Part shown: one piece after another, positions 12,229 through 24,150 of the stretch
How the letters are laid out: each line of letters begins with the position of its first letter
Numbering within the stretch: the stretch's first letter is position 1
Assembly: GCA_023627715.1 (NCBI GenBank)
Contig: JAMAHW010000037.1
Location: 124,001-188,000, forward strand
DNA from: Periconia sp. R9002
Taxonomy: Eukaryota; Ascomycota; Dothideomycetes; Pleosporales; Periconiaceae
Length of the DNA: 64,000 nucleotides
Reading direction: 5' to 3'
Made by a program: the position numbers and the translations under genes
Notes under the pieces: model-generated
Seen by the model: the letters and a program-made list of their open reading frames with translations, nothing else
Databases searched by the model: none
What the model was told of the DNA's origin: nothing

Positions 12229-13469
12229 AAATCATGTGATTCTTGTTATATGTAAATGTTTTGTTCAAAACAATATATAAAGGTTAATATTCGAATCAAT
12301 TTGAGTGGGGCGGTATGACAGCTCATTCTAGCGTCCGAGCGGGGTAAGGACAAGCGAAGACACATCATAGACCGCCCACGGCACAATTGGGAGCCGGACG
12401 GGACGGATGTCCATCAGTGGTCATCTAGTGGGGGGAGCTACTGCGCGATCAGATCTCCCCGAGCCGTGGAGGACCCGGCCCCGGCCCCGGCAACGACAAC
12501 ACATTGTCCAAATTCTTGACTAGCGAAGCACCAGCTTTGTGTCCTTTGATTGTAAAATTGATATTCACTAAACTTCTCCTAGCCTTACAATTTGAACCAT
12601 GTGGAATATCCGCTTGTGCGTACAACGACTTCCCACCATAAGAATAATGCGCCTCTTGCGAGTCAGTGCAGGCAGGGTCCAGCCATAAACTAGCACGAGA
12701 TGTACCCACAGCATACATTTTACTATCTCTCCTTCCGCTATACAGTATCGATGACTTGCAATAACATATTGAGCAACTCCGGTGTGATACAATTCCTTCT
12801 TTTCCTGGTTTCTGGGTAAAAAGCGGACTGTTTGGGGAGATGAAGAATCTCCGTTGTCAAGGCGCTGACGTCCACCTCACATGCTGTATCTATTCAAGAC
12901 AACTATTCTTCTCAAGCCGTCTGTGGAACCCCAGTGTTATTCTTGAATGTATGTGCTGACCCAGCAAAACCCCCTTTGTAGCCGATTATACAGTCTTCCA
13001 TTTTCGACATTACAAGACATTCGTGGAACACGACGCCTCGCTCTCACGCATCGATATCTAACACAAACGAGTGCACTCGTAGGATGCTAAGTGTCTCTAC
13101 TAAAGTTTTAGGTCTCAAAAAATTTAGACTATATGTCCTTATGTTGCCCTGACTAAAATTCCTTCTTAGAGGGCCTACTTGATAGCTATAGATAGGATGC
13201 CTTCATACATTATTCCTTCTATCTGCTTCCTCATTCGGCTATGGAGTAAAGATAGTTATAAGCCTACAGGTATTAACGCTCCTAGTCCGTCTAATTCATG
13301 TTCGACTTTCTTAATTCTGTTTCCCCACCGTTTGTACTACTACGTTGTAACCCATTCTGTTTGTCTCGGCATTTTCTAACGAACGAATCTAGACAGCCAG
13401 CTCCCACGCACCTTACTCTAACCTTGAAATCCGGCCAAATAGTCAGACCTCATGCATCCCATTATGCAA
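12229..13469. other. Degraded or AT-rich intergenic DNA
   Basis: No confident gene. A GC-rich patch with repeated CCGGCC (12474-12491) lies next to minus-strand open frames at 12449-12792 that look like pieces of a broken gene in two frames. From about 13080 to 13330 the sequence is AT-rich with many TAG/CTA triplets, as in mutated repeat relics. No family can be assigned. Confidence 0.4.
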
Positions 13470-15681
13470 TCAGTGTTCACAGAAACTGTACTGGGTATGA
13501 TGCCATACATCTCGTACCAGTTCAATAAAGGCTCCCCGCTCTTCCATGAGCTTCAATCGATGCTCTTTCGCCTCCTCAAGGCCCATCGGAAGGTTGTGTT
13601 TTTGAGCATCGTGATGTTTTCGCACCATATCCATCAACTCGGGGGGAAGATTCCCTGTGTTCGCCATTGTCAACTCGGCGTCAGTCAACTTCTGCCCCAG
13701 TAGATTAGAAAGTTCGACAGGCATGTTCGAAATAGCATTCGAGCGAGCCTCTGGGGTGGCTCCGAAGATCGATTCCAGCCACCAGTCCTGCTGTTGCGGA
13801 GGCACGTTCGCCGTGGAAATGATGCGCATGTGGGGGTCGACAAGCCAGAGCGCAATGAAGCGCCGATGACCTGGCTTGGTTTTATCGATTAAGGAGAATG
13901 AAGACACGCGATGGTGCAGAACATTTGGAAATGCAAGCAATCGGCCTTGTGGAGTATTGACATTGCCGTACATTTGCACGCACTCGCCATTGCTAAGCTC
14001 CGCACCGAATATATGCTCCTAAAGTACAGATGCATAGTCAGTAGAGTTCACCAAGACTTCATTATCTCGAGACAACACGCTACATTATCATCGGATAACT
14101 CACCATCCAGCGGTACGCGTCTTGGCCAAGTTTTAATTTGTTTTGCAGATCGTCCGAAGTTTGCGTTCGGAAAGAGAGATGGCTATCCGTGACATTTTCA
14201 CTGTCGAAGTAATACAGTGCTGTGGCAACAATGTGTTCGTTCATTTGCCCCTCGACATGCCATCCACCTGCCGGGAAATCCGGTTTCTCTGGATTGAGTT
14301 CAATCGAGGCGATTTTGACGATAACCTGTAAGCCGGAATCTTTGAACTTATTTATCAGCTTGATTTCATCATCTGGAATATAGCTAATCTCGTCGAAAGG
14401 AACTTCAGGAATTCGGGGCTTCCGTAACGCCTCCCATTTCGTCTCAGCGTCTTCATCATCATCATCATCCAGATCGTGTTCAACACTGACTTCAGCATCA
14501 GCACACTCCATGGGGTCCGATGGGATCCAGTTTTCCGGGTTTCTGTCGTCAGGCTGATCTGGTAACCCCATGCGGGTATCTGTTCGTCCTGCACCTTTTT
14601 GTCCGTTAAGAACAAGACACTGATCCCACATCGGCAAAGACGTGGTGATGAGCTCTTCGATAGTATGATATATGTCGGCATGCTTTACCGGATGAAGATT
14701 GTTAATGTAGCTCGTAAATGTGACCGTACCGTTTTCCTGGAAAGCAACATTCGCGGGAAGCCATTGGTATCGATAGGACCAGAAATTCGGGGGTATATAA
14801 CTGTCACGAGTGTGTCCGTTATGTTTCCCGCCCGTACCGTTGATAACATCTCCCTTGCCAGCCCACTTCTCAATGGCATTAGTAACGCCAACAAGCTCCT
14901 CCCGAAAGCCCCGAGTACGGCCATAAACCAATGGGTACATAGATGGATGCACTAGATCTTGAACCATATCATTCGTGTTGGGGTGCCAGTCAGGGCTGGC
15001 TGATTGCTCATCTCTGAGGATCCTGGAAGCATCCCGCAAAGACTCATGAAGTTTCGAAGATACAATGGTATCCGATTTGACAACAGTTGCATCTGCATCC
15101 AGCGTTGGAATAATACTAGTAGCTTCAAAATACTCTGCCTTCAGTTGAAGCTCTCTGATAACCTTAAGCGGGTAAGATTAGCATAGAGCCATAGGAATGG
15201 AGGCACAATATACCGTTTTGAATGTCGTTTCATCGACGATGCCTTCAAGTTTTGTATGATTTGGGATTCCGCGTTCAACACTATCATAAGCATCGTTCTC
15301 GTCGTCATGATATGTGTTCTTCCGCCCGGTCGCAAGTTTCCACCAATCGTCATCGGGGACGGCAAGGGCTTCGAGTTTCCACTTTGATACAATCTTTGTA
15401 TAATAAATAAGTCCATAGAAATGCCGCTCGCATTCAATCAGATTACGTACCCCTTCGTCGAATACTTTCTTATGCCAATTCACCTTGTCTGTAAGTTGAT
15501 CCATGATCGCCATCATGGCTAGCTCCCTCACAGATATTAACTCGGTTGTGGCACCGTTGCAGCTGCTGTGCACGCCCGTCGGATAGCAGTCTTCTTTTCT
15601 GGAAAGTACACAATCATAAGGGAGACCCAGGCCAGGATATTCTGACACAGTGGTTGGTATATTCGTGGTTGTGGCTGCCAT
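13470..15681 (-). CDS. DUF4246 protein, probable 2-oxoglutarate/Fe(II) oxygenase
   Basis: Three exons read from the right: 15681-15214, 15162-14104 and 14018-13470 (691 residues). Introns are 51 nt (GTATAT..AAG) and 85 nt (GTGAGT..TAG); frames join exactly. The start is the first in-frame ATG (MAATTT); the open frame further upstream lacks ATG. PGLGLPYD near the start, a strongly acidic middle, DWHPNTNDMVQDLVHPSMYP and the terminal FCEH identify the fungal DUF4246 family. In the C-terminal third, WHVEG (His458, Glu460), LHHRV (near residue 546) and KPGHRRF (near 560) are spaced like the metal H-x-D/E...H triad and 2-oxoglutarate-binding Arg of the double-stranded beta-helix oxygenases. Enzyme class is therefore an inference; the substrate is unknown and no neighbour points to a pathway. 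Confidence 0.88.
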
Positions 15682-17209
15682 TGCTCTGGTACGACGCGTA
15701 AAATGGAGAAGAGCAGTGGTAAGTGCGGAGACAAATGGGAGAGACGTATTTGCACTCAAGAGAAGGATGTTCCTTTGAAATATATGTTGTGACTGTTACC
15801 AGGAAGTTGGGGTGCCTGATAGGCAATCGCCCCCAATACGGAGCGAATAACGAGTATTACCACACTAAGTACCGGCTTTAGCTAGACTTGGAACAGGGTG
15901 TCAACCACACTTTCCACTTAAATACAACCTCCCACCGTACCCTCTATATGCTATTGATGGTTTCAGACTTTAATCTCTATTGGCTAGCAATCCTGGGATG
16001 CGCTAAACCCTATAATACACTTAATAAGGTTAATAGAGGAGGCGCTGTTCAGCCGATCTGCATTGGCAGACATGGCAAAAAACTACGTACATATGTAGAA
16101 ACATCAACTTCAACAATGACCTTCCGAGTCCCAATAGTCTGTTCACAATGGTCACCTTACTACAAACCATAAAAACGAAGCTACAAATCACTTACTTCCC
16201 TCAATATACATCAAAGACCAGCACATCCACTACATCACCTGGCACGACCACGATGGAATACCTACACATCATTGGACATCCACTGCATGCATGTACAAAC
16301 GGACCCCCTACAGCCAAGCCCCTTCCCTCATCATCTTACCCCACTCTGTTCAATCTCGGGCATCAACAAACACTCACACACTCCATCCAGACTACAAACC
16401 TCAATCTCCAGACGAACAGGTCAGTCAGTCGTAGAAGAACAAACAATGCCTGACGGTACGAGTTTCCCCTCTCCATGAAAATTTATTTTCTGACCTGACG
16501 ATGATGAAGGATTTCGCGGAGCAAGACAATGCGCGTAGCACGGATGGCATAGGGGAAATGATATATTGAAAGGACTGCGAGGTCATACTCATGAGACTTG
16601 TGGGGTGTAATTTAGGGACTATGCGAAATATGCAGAGACACACAGGACAAGGGGTATTGGCTTCTGGATTGACACTTGTATTCTTCGACGAGAGCGGTAT
16701 GATACTGGAGAGGCAGTAATGTCTCCTCGTCTCTTGAATATTACCTAAATCTCTGTCTGTAGACTCGAATATCCCCTTTTGTTCCTCTCCCCATCTGCGA
16801 GTGCAAACAACCCAGATATAGCATCGGCACTGATGTCCTGGGGTAAACGGTGACGCTGAGCAACGGTTCCCCGAAAGTAAAGTAACGCCCCCAAATGTGC
16901 TAAAGGAAATAGTTGACCAGTGGTATCGTATCCGAACAAAATCAAACCGCCGGAAATGGAAGAAGGAAGCTAAAGAAAATGTTCGTTTTTGGTATCGAAG
17001 AGGAAGTGATCCGTCATGCAGAGCTAAGTGAGGAGACATTAAGAGAATCATACAAAGCATTTCAGGTCCTCGGAAAAGACCAAAGTCCGATATTCAGCGG
17101 AAGAACTGAGAACATTGCGGACCCAAATGTGGAGGCCTGCTTGAGGGGCGGTAGCAAGGTGATAATTACGAAACTGTGATGATAGTCCGCTTCGACTGTC
17201 CGTTTGAGA
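15682..17209. other. Intergenic between DUF4246 and the Zn2Cys6 gene
   Basis: About 1.5 kb. The left part is the DUF4246 promoter and the right part the 3' flank of the regulator. A 211-codon minus-strand frame at 16425-17060 has low-complexity, unconvincing composition and no family features, so I do not call it. Confidence 0.5.
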
Positions 17210-20062
17210 TTATAGTGGGTGATGACCATTAGAGTTGAAATTCGTCTGTACACCCGGCCATTGCATGGGACTTGCACCTTGTCCCTGCATGACCGGTCCT
17301 TCGCTCAAACTATTTTGGCCTTCATTTCCTGGGGGCTGGGATACAGCGTCTCTACTACCGCCTAATGCCATGAGCGTTGTTGCTGTGTTTAAGTAATCAC
17401 CTTGTGGAGACGTCTGTTGCATATATGTTCTTGTGAAACGGATCCAGTCATCAGGGCTGACATTGTTGGCCACATAAGAAGGCGGGTGGCTGTTACTGGC
17501 TACTGACGTGTTGCTGTAGACATATTGATGTTCCGGACGCGGAGAGGCACCATTGGACGATGCTGCTTGGAGGGCAGCAGCGTGAGAAGATGCGATAGCA
17601 GAGTCTTGAGTGTTAGCGTACGGCTGATGGTCATATCCACCGGTTGCGTGGTGAGGCACAGAATTCGCAGTGACCGTCGTGCCATTATGGAAAGCATACA
17701 TTGAAGTCACTGGAGGCGTAGTATATGCTTGATTAGATGCTGCGATGACAGATTCACTAGTGGTGCCTGTAGCGTTCGCATAGGAATCGTGAGGGTTGCC
17801 ATTGGTGTATACCGGTGTTGCTGAGGGTTCCTGGGGCGCTTGTAGTGCGACTTGGGCAAGGGATTGGCTCGCTGTCCTCTTGAAGATGCTCTCGTTAATA
17901 TCACTCAGTGAGCGTTCGACAATGGAACGTATTGCATGCTGTAAGCCATTTCCGGAACCTGTTCATTCGTTTAGTTAGCACATAGAACAAGCATTTCAAT
18001 GGACAAACGCACCAAGGAGCTGACCCCAATCGCCCATCACTTGAAGCCACTGATCCATATCATCCCGCAACTTAGTCATCTCGACCGACCCCATCTCGTC
18101 TTTTCTCTGGAAATGTATGAAAAGCGTGGTGAAAATAGCTGCGATATAAGTAACAGCGTTGATCCAGGGAATATCCAGACTCCGGAGCTTCCGCAGCTCG
18201 TTGCACGTATGCAGCATCTTTTGAGATGCTACCAGGCATCGATCCGAATTCGAACTTATGACTCCTGGATCTCTCGACCGACATACAGCAGGGTGATGTA
18301 ACAGTAGTATATACTCCTGATACCAGTATTCCAAGAATAACGCAAAAACAAAATCATCGCGAGATGCTCTACCGGGATCTTGCAGCTCCTGAGGTTGCTC
18401 TTCTTTCCATTGCCGAAGACCAGCTTCCAGGAGTCTCACCGTATCAAGGTAGGATGAACTGTCAACGCGACTCAAGGAGTAAAGCGTCGTATACAATCTT
18501 GACAGATGGACAGTAAACTTTGAAATCTGTATACCAATCTGGAAAGAACACTTCCGGAACGGAGTCGCATCAACATCCTCCCCAGGAAGGCTGTCGTCAA
18601 GTGGCTCAGGAAATTCGACATCGACCTCGTCGAGACATATAGGCATAGGTCTGCCTAATCGTCCACTAAGGTTCACTATGAGCGCATGCATGGTCCAGAA
18701 GATACGTTTGCGCATCTCAATCTCCAGCTTGTCCATTTTGCTACTGCTATCCGCCCACGCTTTGTGGGAGCGATGAAACCCAAGTTCCACGACAAGCAAG
18801 AATGTAGTCGAGCTCATGTACCAGGCTGCGCCAGGCTTTGGAAAATTGCGTAAGTGATAACTCAATATGGCCAAAGCCTGAACATCTCGCCAAGTATGTG
18901 AGAGGAGCAGCTCCCGGAAGAAGCTCAGAGAATAGCGGTAGTGCTGGAGGGCCTCATCTATAGACGACTGACCATTTCGAACCGCGATCTGGTATTTCAA
19001 CGTGGCGAGCACCCCATGAAGAGTTGACGTCTCGGCTGCCGTGGGTTCGTAATGCGGTTCATTTCCTACACGCCACACTAAATTCATAAGATCACGCTTG
19101 TCTATCAGCATGACGTACGGATTGAGGGAACGGAGGTATATCTTGCAGTACTCGCTTAGCTCGTGGTACTCAGGTAAAGGCACAGGTTCGACATGGTCGA
19201 TATTCATCGCAATGCGAATGAAATGGTTGTACGACATGGCGGAAGTATCATATTGGCGATGGTCGACGAAATCAGTAATGTCAATTTCGTGGCCAAATAC
19301 GGATATGGATGTTCCCTTGATGTTACTCAAGAGAGGGTCGGAGGAGGATAGCCCAAGATAATTGTCGCCAAACGAGGCGTGTTTAAATTGTGGTAACGGT
19401 TTGTTGTTTTCCAGCCCGCTCGCGGGAGCATAGCCAGGCATATGTGGTGGTGTGGGCTGGCGCTGAGAAGCCTCATTCCACTCGCTGGTAGCACCAGATG
19501 ATGGCCACGATGGGCCTGTGGGGGGCGCAAGGTTATTGTATGCAGGTGTTCGTGGTTCCACGCCCAAATCCTTCAATTGAGCCTGCAGTTCGGCCACCTG
19601 GGAGCGAAGCCAGCTATTTTCCCCCTCCAGGGCTTCCACTTGCCCACGAGTAGTTGCACGGCCGGTAATGCGGTCGGTGGTCCGGCACGGGGTTCTGTTC
19701 TGGGCGCATGGCGAGCAGCCTTCGGGACGTGGATCGCATCTTATCTTGCGTATCTGTCGCGAAGTCAGCACAAAAGCATATTGTGAATGGTGGGGAAGCG
19801 ACAAAGTATGGATGCGTGTGGTCGCGATATGGGGTGATGAATGCAAAGTCATATGACGTACCTTGCACCTGTCGCAGGCCTGACCAGTACGCGACGAGTT
19901 GGCGAGCTTCTTCTTAACTGAACCTGAGTAATCGCTCGGGAGGACGTGTTGTGGGTGGTGCTGAGCTGTTGTTGGGCTCTGGGTAGCGGACGGTTCCGTC
20001 TTGAGGAGTTTTGTGGATGGAGGTAGATTCAGGTCACCCTCGGAAGGCCTCTTCGGCGCCAT
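17210..20062 (-). CDS. Zn2Cys6 transcription factor with fungal-specific middle domain
   Basis: Three exons from the right: 20062-19862, 19753-18013 and 17958-17210 (896 residues). The zinc cluster is C63-x2-C66-x6-C73-x6-C80-x2-C83-x6-C90, perfect only after removing the first intron. A coiled-coil-like linker follows (VEALEGENSWLRSQVAELQ), then the alpha-helical middle homology region typical of fungal activators (about residues 230-640). A Ser/Gln/Asn-rich tail with SPDDWIRFTRTYM probably carries the activation function. The start is the first ATG (MAPKRPSEG). Expected to bind CGG-type sites in the nucleus; the target pathway is not evident. The second intron (GTGCGT..CAG, 54 nt) joins LLG to SGNGLQ. 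It is divergent from CGI121 across an 863-bp shared promoter. The RITGRATTRG stretch after the cluster should help place it in a subfamily. Confidence 0.93.
19754..19861 (-). other. Stop-free 108-nt intron inside the zinc-cluster codons
   Basis: Donor AAG|GTACGT and acceptor CGACAG|ATACGC flank 108 nt, a multiple of three with no stop. Splicing creates CDRCKIRKIRC with the correct six residues between cysteines 2 and 3. Retention would insert 36 residues there and keep the rest of the protein in frame. Confidence 0.93.
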
Positions 20063-20925
20063 GGTATAGTGCGTCCTGGTCGTCGGTTGATGGGAATCGC
20101 CGTGCGGAAGAAGCCGCTTACTATCATCCGCTCCGCAAGGCTGGGATGTGAGCTCTTCTGGGGACCGCGGGGCGCGTCGCTGTGTCAGACAGGGCCGCAA
20201 GTCAGCCGACGGCAATGCAGTTCATGTCAATGTTAGTCGGCGGACCGCGCTGCCAGTTCTGGCCGTGGTGATTGCCAGTTTGCGGAGTCTCGAGACGTGA
20301 TGGTGACGAGGAATGCGGGTTTCCTGTCTCCAGCCAGCACCGTTCCCTCCTACTCTGCAGTCCCGTGACGGAGACTCCTTGAGTGCTGAATTGCCCACGA
20401 AGAGTCGCGTTTCCCTCTTCCCTTCCTATTGTTGGCAGCACAGCATAGCACTGCAATCCTTCGGATGCAAGTATACCGCAATACACCTTTCCTTTGCCGT
20501 ACGGACGGTTATACAAGCGTTCATTACACGCATACAGCACTGTGCTTGCTGCAGCCGTGAACGATTGGCCTGTGCACCGCCAAGTCGCTTTTCTGTTTAC
20601 TGCCTAGGTAGTAGCTACCAATCACTACACCCAATTCAGCCACCGCCGTGAAAGAGGAACATTGCACAAAGTGGGCCAAAAAGTGTCATCAGTGTCGGCG
20701 AGTTTACGTATCTATGCACACGCGGAATATTGAATTGCAGAATAGCAGCTCAGATATATACTGGTGTGAAAAGAAGGGAATCATTTTTTACCATCATACC
20801 CCGCGCCAATCGACTCACCTATTCACGAGTGAAACGCGGGGCGAGCCAAAGAGAGAAACCCCAGGAACGATTTACTGAACAAGACTTTCCTTCACGATAA
20901 TCGCATACGAGATCTGGGCGAATCA
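20063..20925. promoter_or_regulatory. Divergent promoter region, Zn2Cys6 gene / CGI121
   Basis: 863 bp between two start codons pointing apart. Short open frames on both strands are unconvincing. It should contain both promoters and 5' UTRs; no specific element is claimed. Confidence 0.6.
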
Positions 20926-21720
20926 ATGGCTCAAGTTAGAACCATTCTGCTTCCCCATTTCGAGGACTATCCAGTCCAAGTGGCCATGTTCAGAGACGTC
21001 ACCAATGCCAGTTTTCTTCGTTCTCAACTTCTACAAGCAAACCCGGATTTTGATTACGCCTTTCTTGATGCGGCTATGGTAATGCCTTCCGTTTTCATCT
21101 TCTCGTTGTTTTCCGGGTATCAACCTTAGCTCGGTTGATTCTATCCAAGATTGCATGCTTCCTAATGAAACCTCCATCACATTATCCGCGCGGAAATTGC
21201 TTCCCTACCTCTATGTGCTCTATCCAATACCTGTTACTGACTCACCCAGATCCTCTCTCCTCTTCCCCTCTTCCTGGCTACAACTCTCTCGCTCCACTCC
21301 ACGCTCTCCCCCGCAACCTCTCCTCTACGAACCCGCACACCGCACTCCGAACTAGTCTTCCGCCTACACCCCAACAACAACATCGGCGAGTCGTATCGAA
21401 AATTCGGTATTTCAGACGACACTACTAACCTGATCGCCGTCAAGCTCTCCCTGACCCCAGATGTAACCAATGCGAGCGTGGCCAAGCATTTGAGCGAGGC
21501 GGTGCAAGGGGTCAGTGTAGATGTGGGTGAGGATGCAAGCGAGCTAGGCATGTTTGCGGATATGAGTAAGATTAAAAAGATTTATAAATTAAATGACAGT
21601 GCGGCTAAGGGAAAAGGTGGCAAGAAGGGAGTGACTGCTGATCAAAATGAAAAAGTGAAGGATGAAAGAAGTGTCTTGGAAAATGTCATCATGGGGATCA
21701 TGACATTGAAAGGGTCATAA
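20926..21720 (+). CDS. CGI121: EKC/KEOPS complex subunit Cgi121
   Basis: Two exons, 20926-21078 and 21250-21720, give 207 residues; family members are about 180-220. KEOPS makes the universal t6A modification at position 37 of ANN-decoding tRNAs and also affects telomeres and transcription. Cgi121 binds the Bud32 kinase and tRNA. Seen here: LLPHFEDYPVQVAMFRDV then ANPDFDYAFLDAAM at the N-terminus, and TRTPHSELVFRLHPNNNIGE plus RKFGISDDTTNLIAVKL in exon 2, the hallmark Cgi121 segments. The intron (171 nt, GTAATG..CCCAG) is longer than usual; its acceptor at 21249 is chosen because it restores frame and family alignment (ILSPLPLFL). The residues just after the join are less typical, so the exon edge could shift slightly. 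Converges with COX4, 258 bp apart. Confidence 0.9.
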
Positions 21721-21978
21721 AAAACATGGCCAATGGGTAGGCGAAAATCTAGTTCTCTCATGTGGTCATGCAAATCATGTAAAAATGTAATAATATCTGC
21801 GTTAGTGGCCCTAAAAGTAAGAGATTAAGTGATGGTGAAAAAATGAACAAAAGAGCTACTCCAATTCGACTATACTACAATGATGCAGTGGAGGTGGTGG
21901 AAACGGAAAATCTACTGGAAGATTGTATAGATACACGCCTATTCTCTATCGAGGTTTGACTCATAAGACAAAGTACCT

Positions 21979-22960
21979 TTAGTGGTTCAAGTATTCCGGC
22001 TTGATGAAATCGGACATGTTCTGCGGCCTGGGGTAGGGGTTCTCTGTCATGGGATCAGCAACTGATAATCATCTCAACTAGTTAGAAACATACCGTGGTG
22101 GCCGTGATCACCGTGGCCGTGGTCGTGAGCGTGCGGGTCCTCCTCGGGGCCAATGTAGTGCATCTTGTAGGCAGAGCCGCACTCCATGCAGCGTGCGACG
22201 GGTTCTTCGCGGGTCAGCTGTGGCGGGTTAGTTATTACAAATGAATGGTTCAAAATCGACTGATCATACAGTGATCCAGAGCACACCGTGCGAGTCAGCA
22301 GGGCATCCAGTGCAGCCAACGTATTGCTCGTTGCCGGCAGAGTTGACAACGATGGGGTCCTCGAGGGTGCCTGCAAATTTCTTAGTTTTCCTGTCTGCAT
22401 CCTCGTCCCTTCATGCCCAATCCTCATGATCCTTCATGATGGCATATAAGCAACGTACCGACACGGCTAGCATCCAATGGCCTCATGTCGAAGATATCAA
22501 CACCCTGCATTTTTCCCAAAATTTCAAGACGCTCGAGACCGGTGGATTGTTCGAGGTCGGTGGGCACGGTACCAGGCTTAGCACCAGGGCCGAAAAGATC
22601 GGCTTCGGTCTTGATGTCTATTTGGGCCATGAATTAGCAATTGACTCGGCGGGTCACCTTGTGCGCAATAACGAATACGCGGCACAAGGCGCGGCGGCGT
22701 TGGCGGACATACCTGCAAGCTTCTTGTAGCCCTCTACAACGCTAGGAGCATCCGCACGATGGCCAGCCTCCTTGTCTGCAGTTGCCTTCTCGTTTACATC
22801 GCCTGCAATGGATGGTTAGCGACATGGCCTTGATCGGATGATAGCTCTGCTCCCCTGTCGGAAACTTACGGCGGGCAAAGGTGGTGGTGAAGGTGCGACG
22901 AGCGATAGCGCGAGGGGCAGCTCGTCGGGCGACAGCGAAGGCAGAGCGCTGGAGGAACAT
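21979..22960 (-). CDS. COX4: Cytochrome c oxidase subunit IV (Cox4/Vb type), mitochondrial
   Basis: Nuclear gene for a zinc-binding matrix-side subunit of respiratory complex IV. Six exons from the right: 22960-22870, 22802-22713, 22617-22459, 22370-22270, 22217-22112 and 22061-21979 (209 residues). An Arg/Ala/Phe-rich presequence (MFLQRSAFAVARRAAPRAIA) targets mitochondria. GPGAKPGTVPTDLEQSTGLE and RPLDASRVGTLEDP are family signatures. Zinc ligands are C133, H141, C157 and C160, in GCTGC...SHG and RCMECG. A His/Asp-rich stretch (HAHDHGHGDHGHHG) precedes the last intron, and the protein ends FIKPEYLNH. The last donor is ambiguous: GTATGT at 22093 would leave a 32-nt intron, GTGATC at 22111 a 50-nt one; I prefer the latter because 32 nt is below the usual fungal minimum. 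Divergent from the nicotinamidase gene. Confidence 0.94.
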
Positions 22961-23395
22961 GGCGGGCGCAATTGGAGTGGAGAGGGGGTCTTGGAGAGCT
23001 GTGAGGTTGTGGATGTCGTTCAATCATCATGCCATTGGAATCTTGGCGGCTCAGATGAGTCAGCAGCGTTAGCTTGAAAGTGAAAGTGGGCATAGGTGCA
23101 GCCACAGCACCAGCCACAACATATCATGTGTATTGCCCGCCTGCCGCAGCTCAAGAGTGATGCCTTCCACAGGGCGCTTGGGGTCCTGTATACGGTGCAT
23201 ATCGTGTACATGTGCCCATGAAATAGGCGTCAACACCCGGATGAGCCTTGATGCCTACCGCCCTGACCGCAGCACTGAGTTTGTAATTGCGTGAGTGCTA
23301 CTGGTATGCCTACCACCTAAAGCTGCATAAATGCACTCGCCGCCGTCGCCTCTTTCCCTTCCCCACATTCAACCACGACTCTCATTGCCCACATT
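22961..23395. promoter_or_regulatory. Divergent promoter region, COX4 / nicotinamidase
   Basis: 435 bp between divergent starts. It contains both promoters and 5' UTRs. No individual element is confidently recognised. Confidence 0.6.
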
Positions 23396-24150
23396 ATGAC
23401 TTTCGTTCCCGCCCTTGTTATTGTGGATGTCCAAGAAGACTTCTGCCCGCCTGTAAGTTTGCATGTTCAAAGCACGCGACTACGCAACTACTAACATGTA
23501 GCCATTAGAATGGTGCCCTGGCAGTAACCGACGGTCGGACCGTGGTGCCTCTGATCAACGAGCTCCTCGATCTTCCCTTCGTACTCAAAGTCGCAACCAA
23601 AGACTTCCATCCACGAGATCATATTTCCTTTGCCTCAAACCATCCACCGCCGAACAACAAACCCTTTGAGTCCATGGCCACGATTACGAACCCTCTAAAT
23701 CCCAACGAATCGATCGAATCAAGATTATGGCCAGACCATTGTGTGCAAGGTACACCTGGCTCTGAGCTTTTACCTGAGCTACGAGTGAATAAAGTGCATG
23801 AGGTGGTAGAGAAGGGGCAGGACAAGCGCGTCGAAATGTACAGCGCATTTGCCGATCCATTTCTCAGTCCCTGTGTGGCCAAAAGCGACCTTGCAACATT
23901 GCTTCATGGAAAGGGTGTCACAGACGTGTTTGTGGCTGGTTTGGCAGCAGACTACTGTGTGCGGTATACAGCACTTGATTCCGTAAAAGAAGGCTTCAAG
24001 ACAAGGGTGATAGGTGAGGCGACCAAACCTGTTAGCCCAGAGGGAATGAAGGAGGTACTGGAGGAGTATAAAAAGGCTGGAGTGGAGCTCATCAAAAGGG
24101 ATAGTGAGAGTATCGAAAGAGTGAGGAAGCTGTCCGAATCATTGCAGTAG
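23396..24150 (+). CDS. PNC1: Nicotinamidase (Pnc1-like isochorismatase-fold hydrolase)
   Basis: Converts nicotinamide to nicotinate plus ammonia in the NAD salvage pathway, also relieving nicotinamide inhibition of sirtuins. Two exons, 23396-23452 and 23509-24150 (232 residues, normal for Pnc1). The 56-nt intron has GTAAGT, CTAAC and TTAG and joins VDVQEDFCPP to NGALAV. Catalytic triad: D11 (VIVDVQEDF), K121 (VVEKGQDK) and C169 (AADYCVRYTAL). Metal ligands: D51 and H53 (KDFHP) and H96 (WPDHCVQGT). All match yeast Pnc1 in order and spacing. Start is the ATG 57 nt before the intron; MTFVPALVIVDVQ is the typical N-terminus. Complete and apparently functional. Confidence 0.95.

Noticed and set aside
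13080..13330. Retrotransposon fragment
   Set aside because: AT-rich with many TAG triplets, as in mutated repeats, but no reverse transcriptase, integrase or terminal repeat could be read.
16425..17060. 211-codon minus-strand open frame downstream of the Zn2Cys6 gene
   Set aside because: Composition is atypical, no domain or splice support, and it lies where the 3' flank of the regulator is expected.
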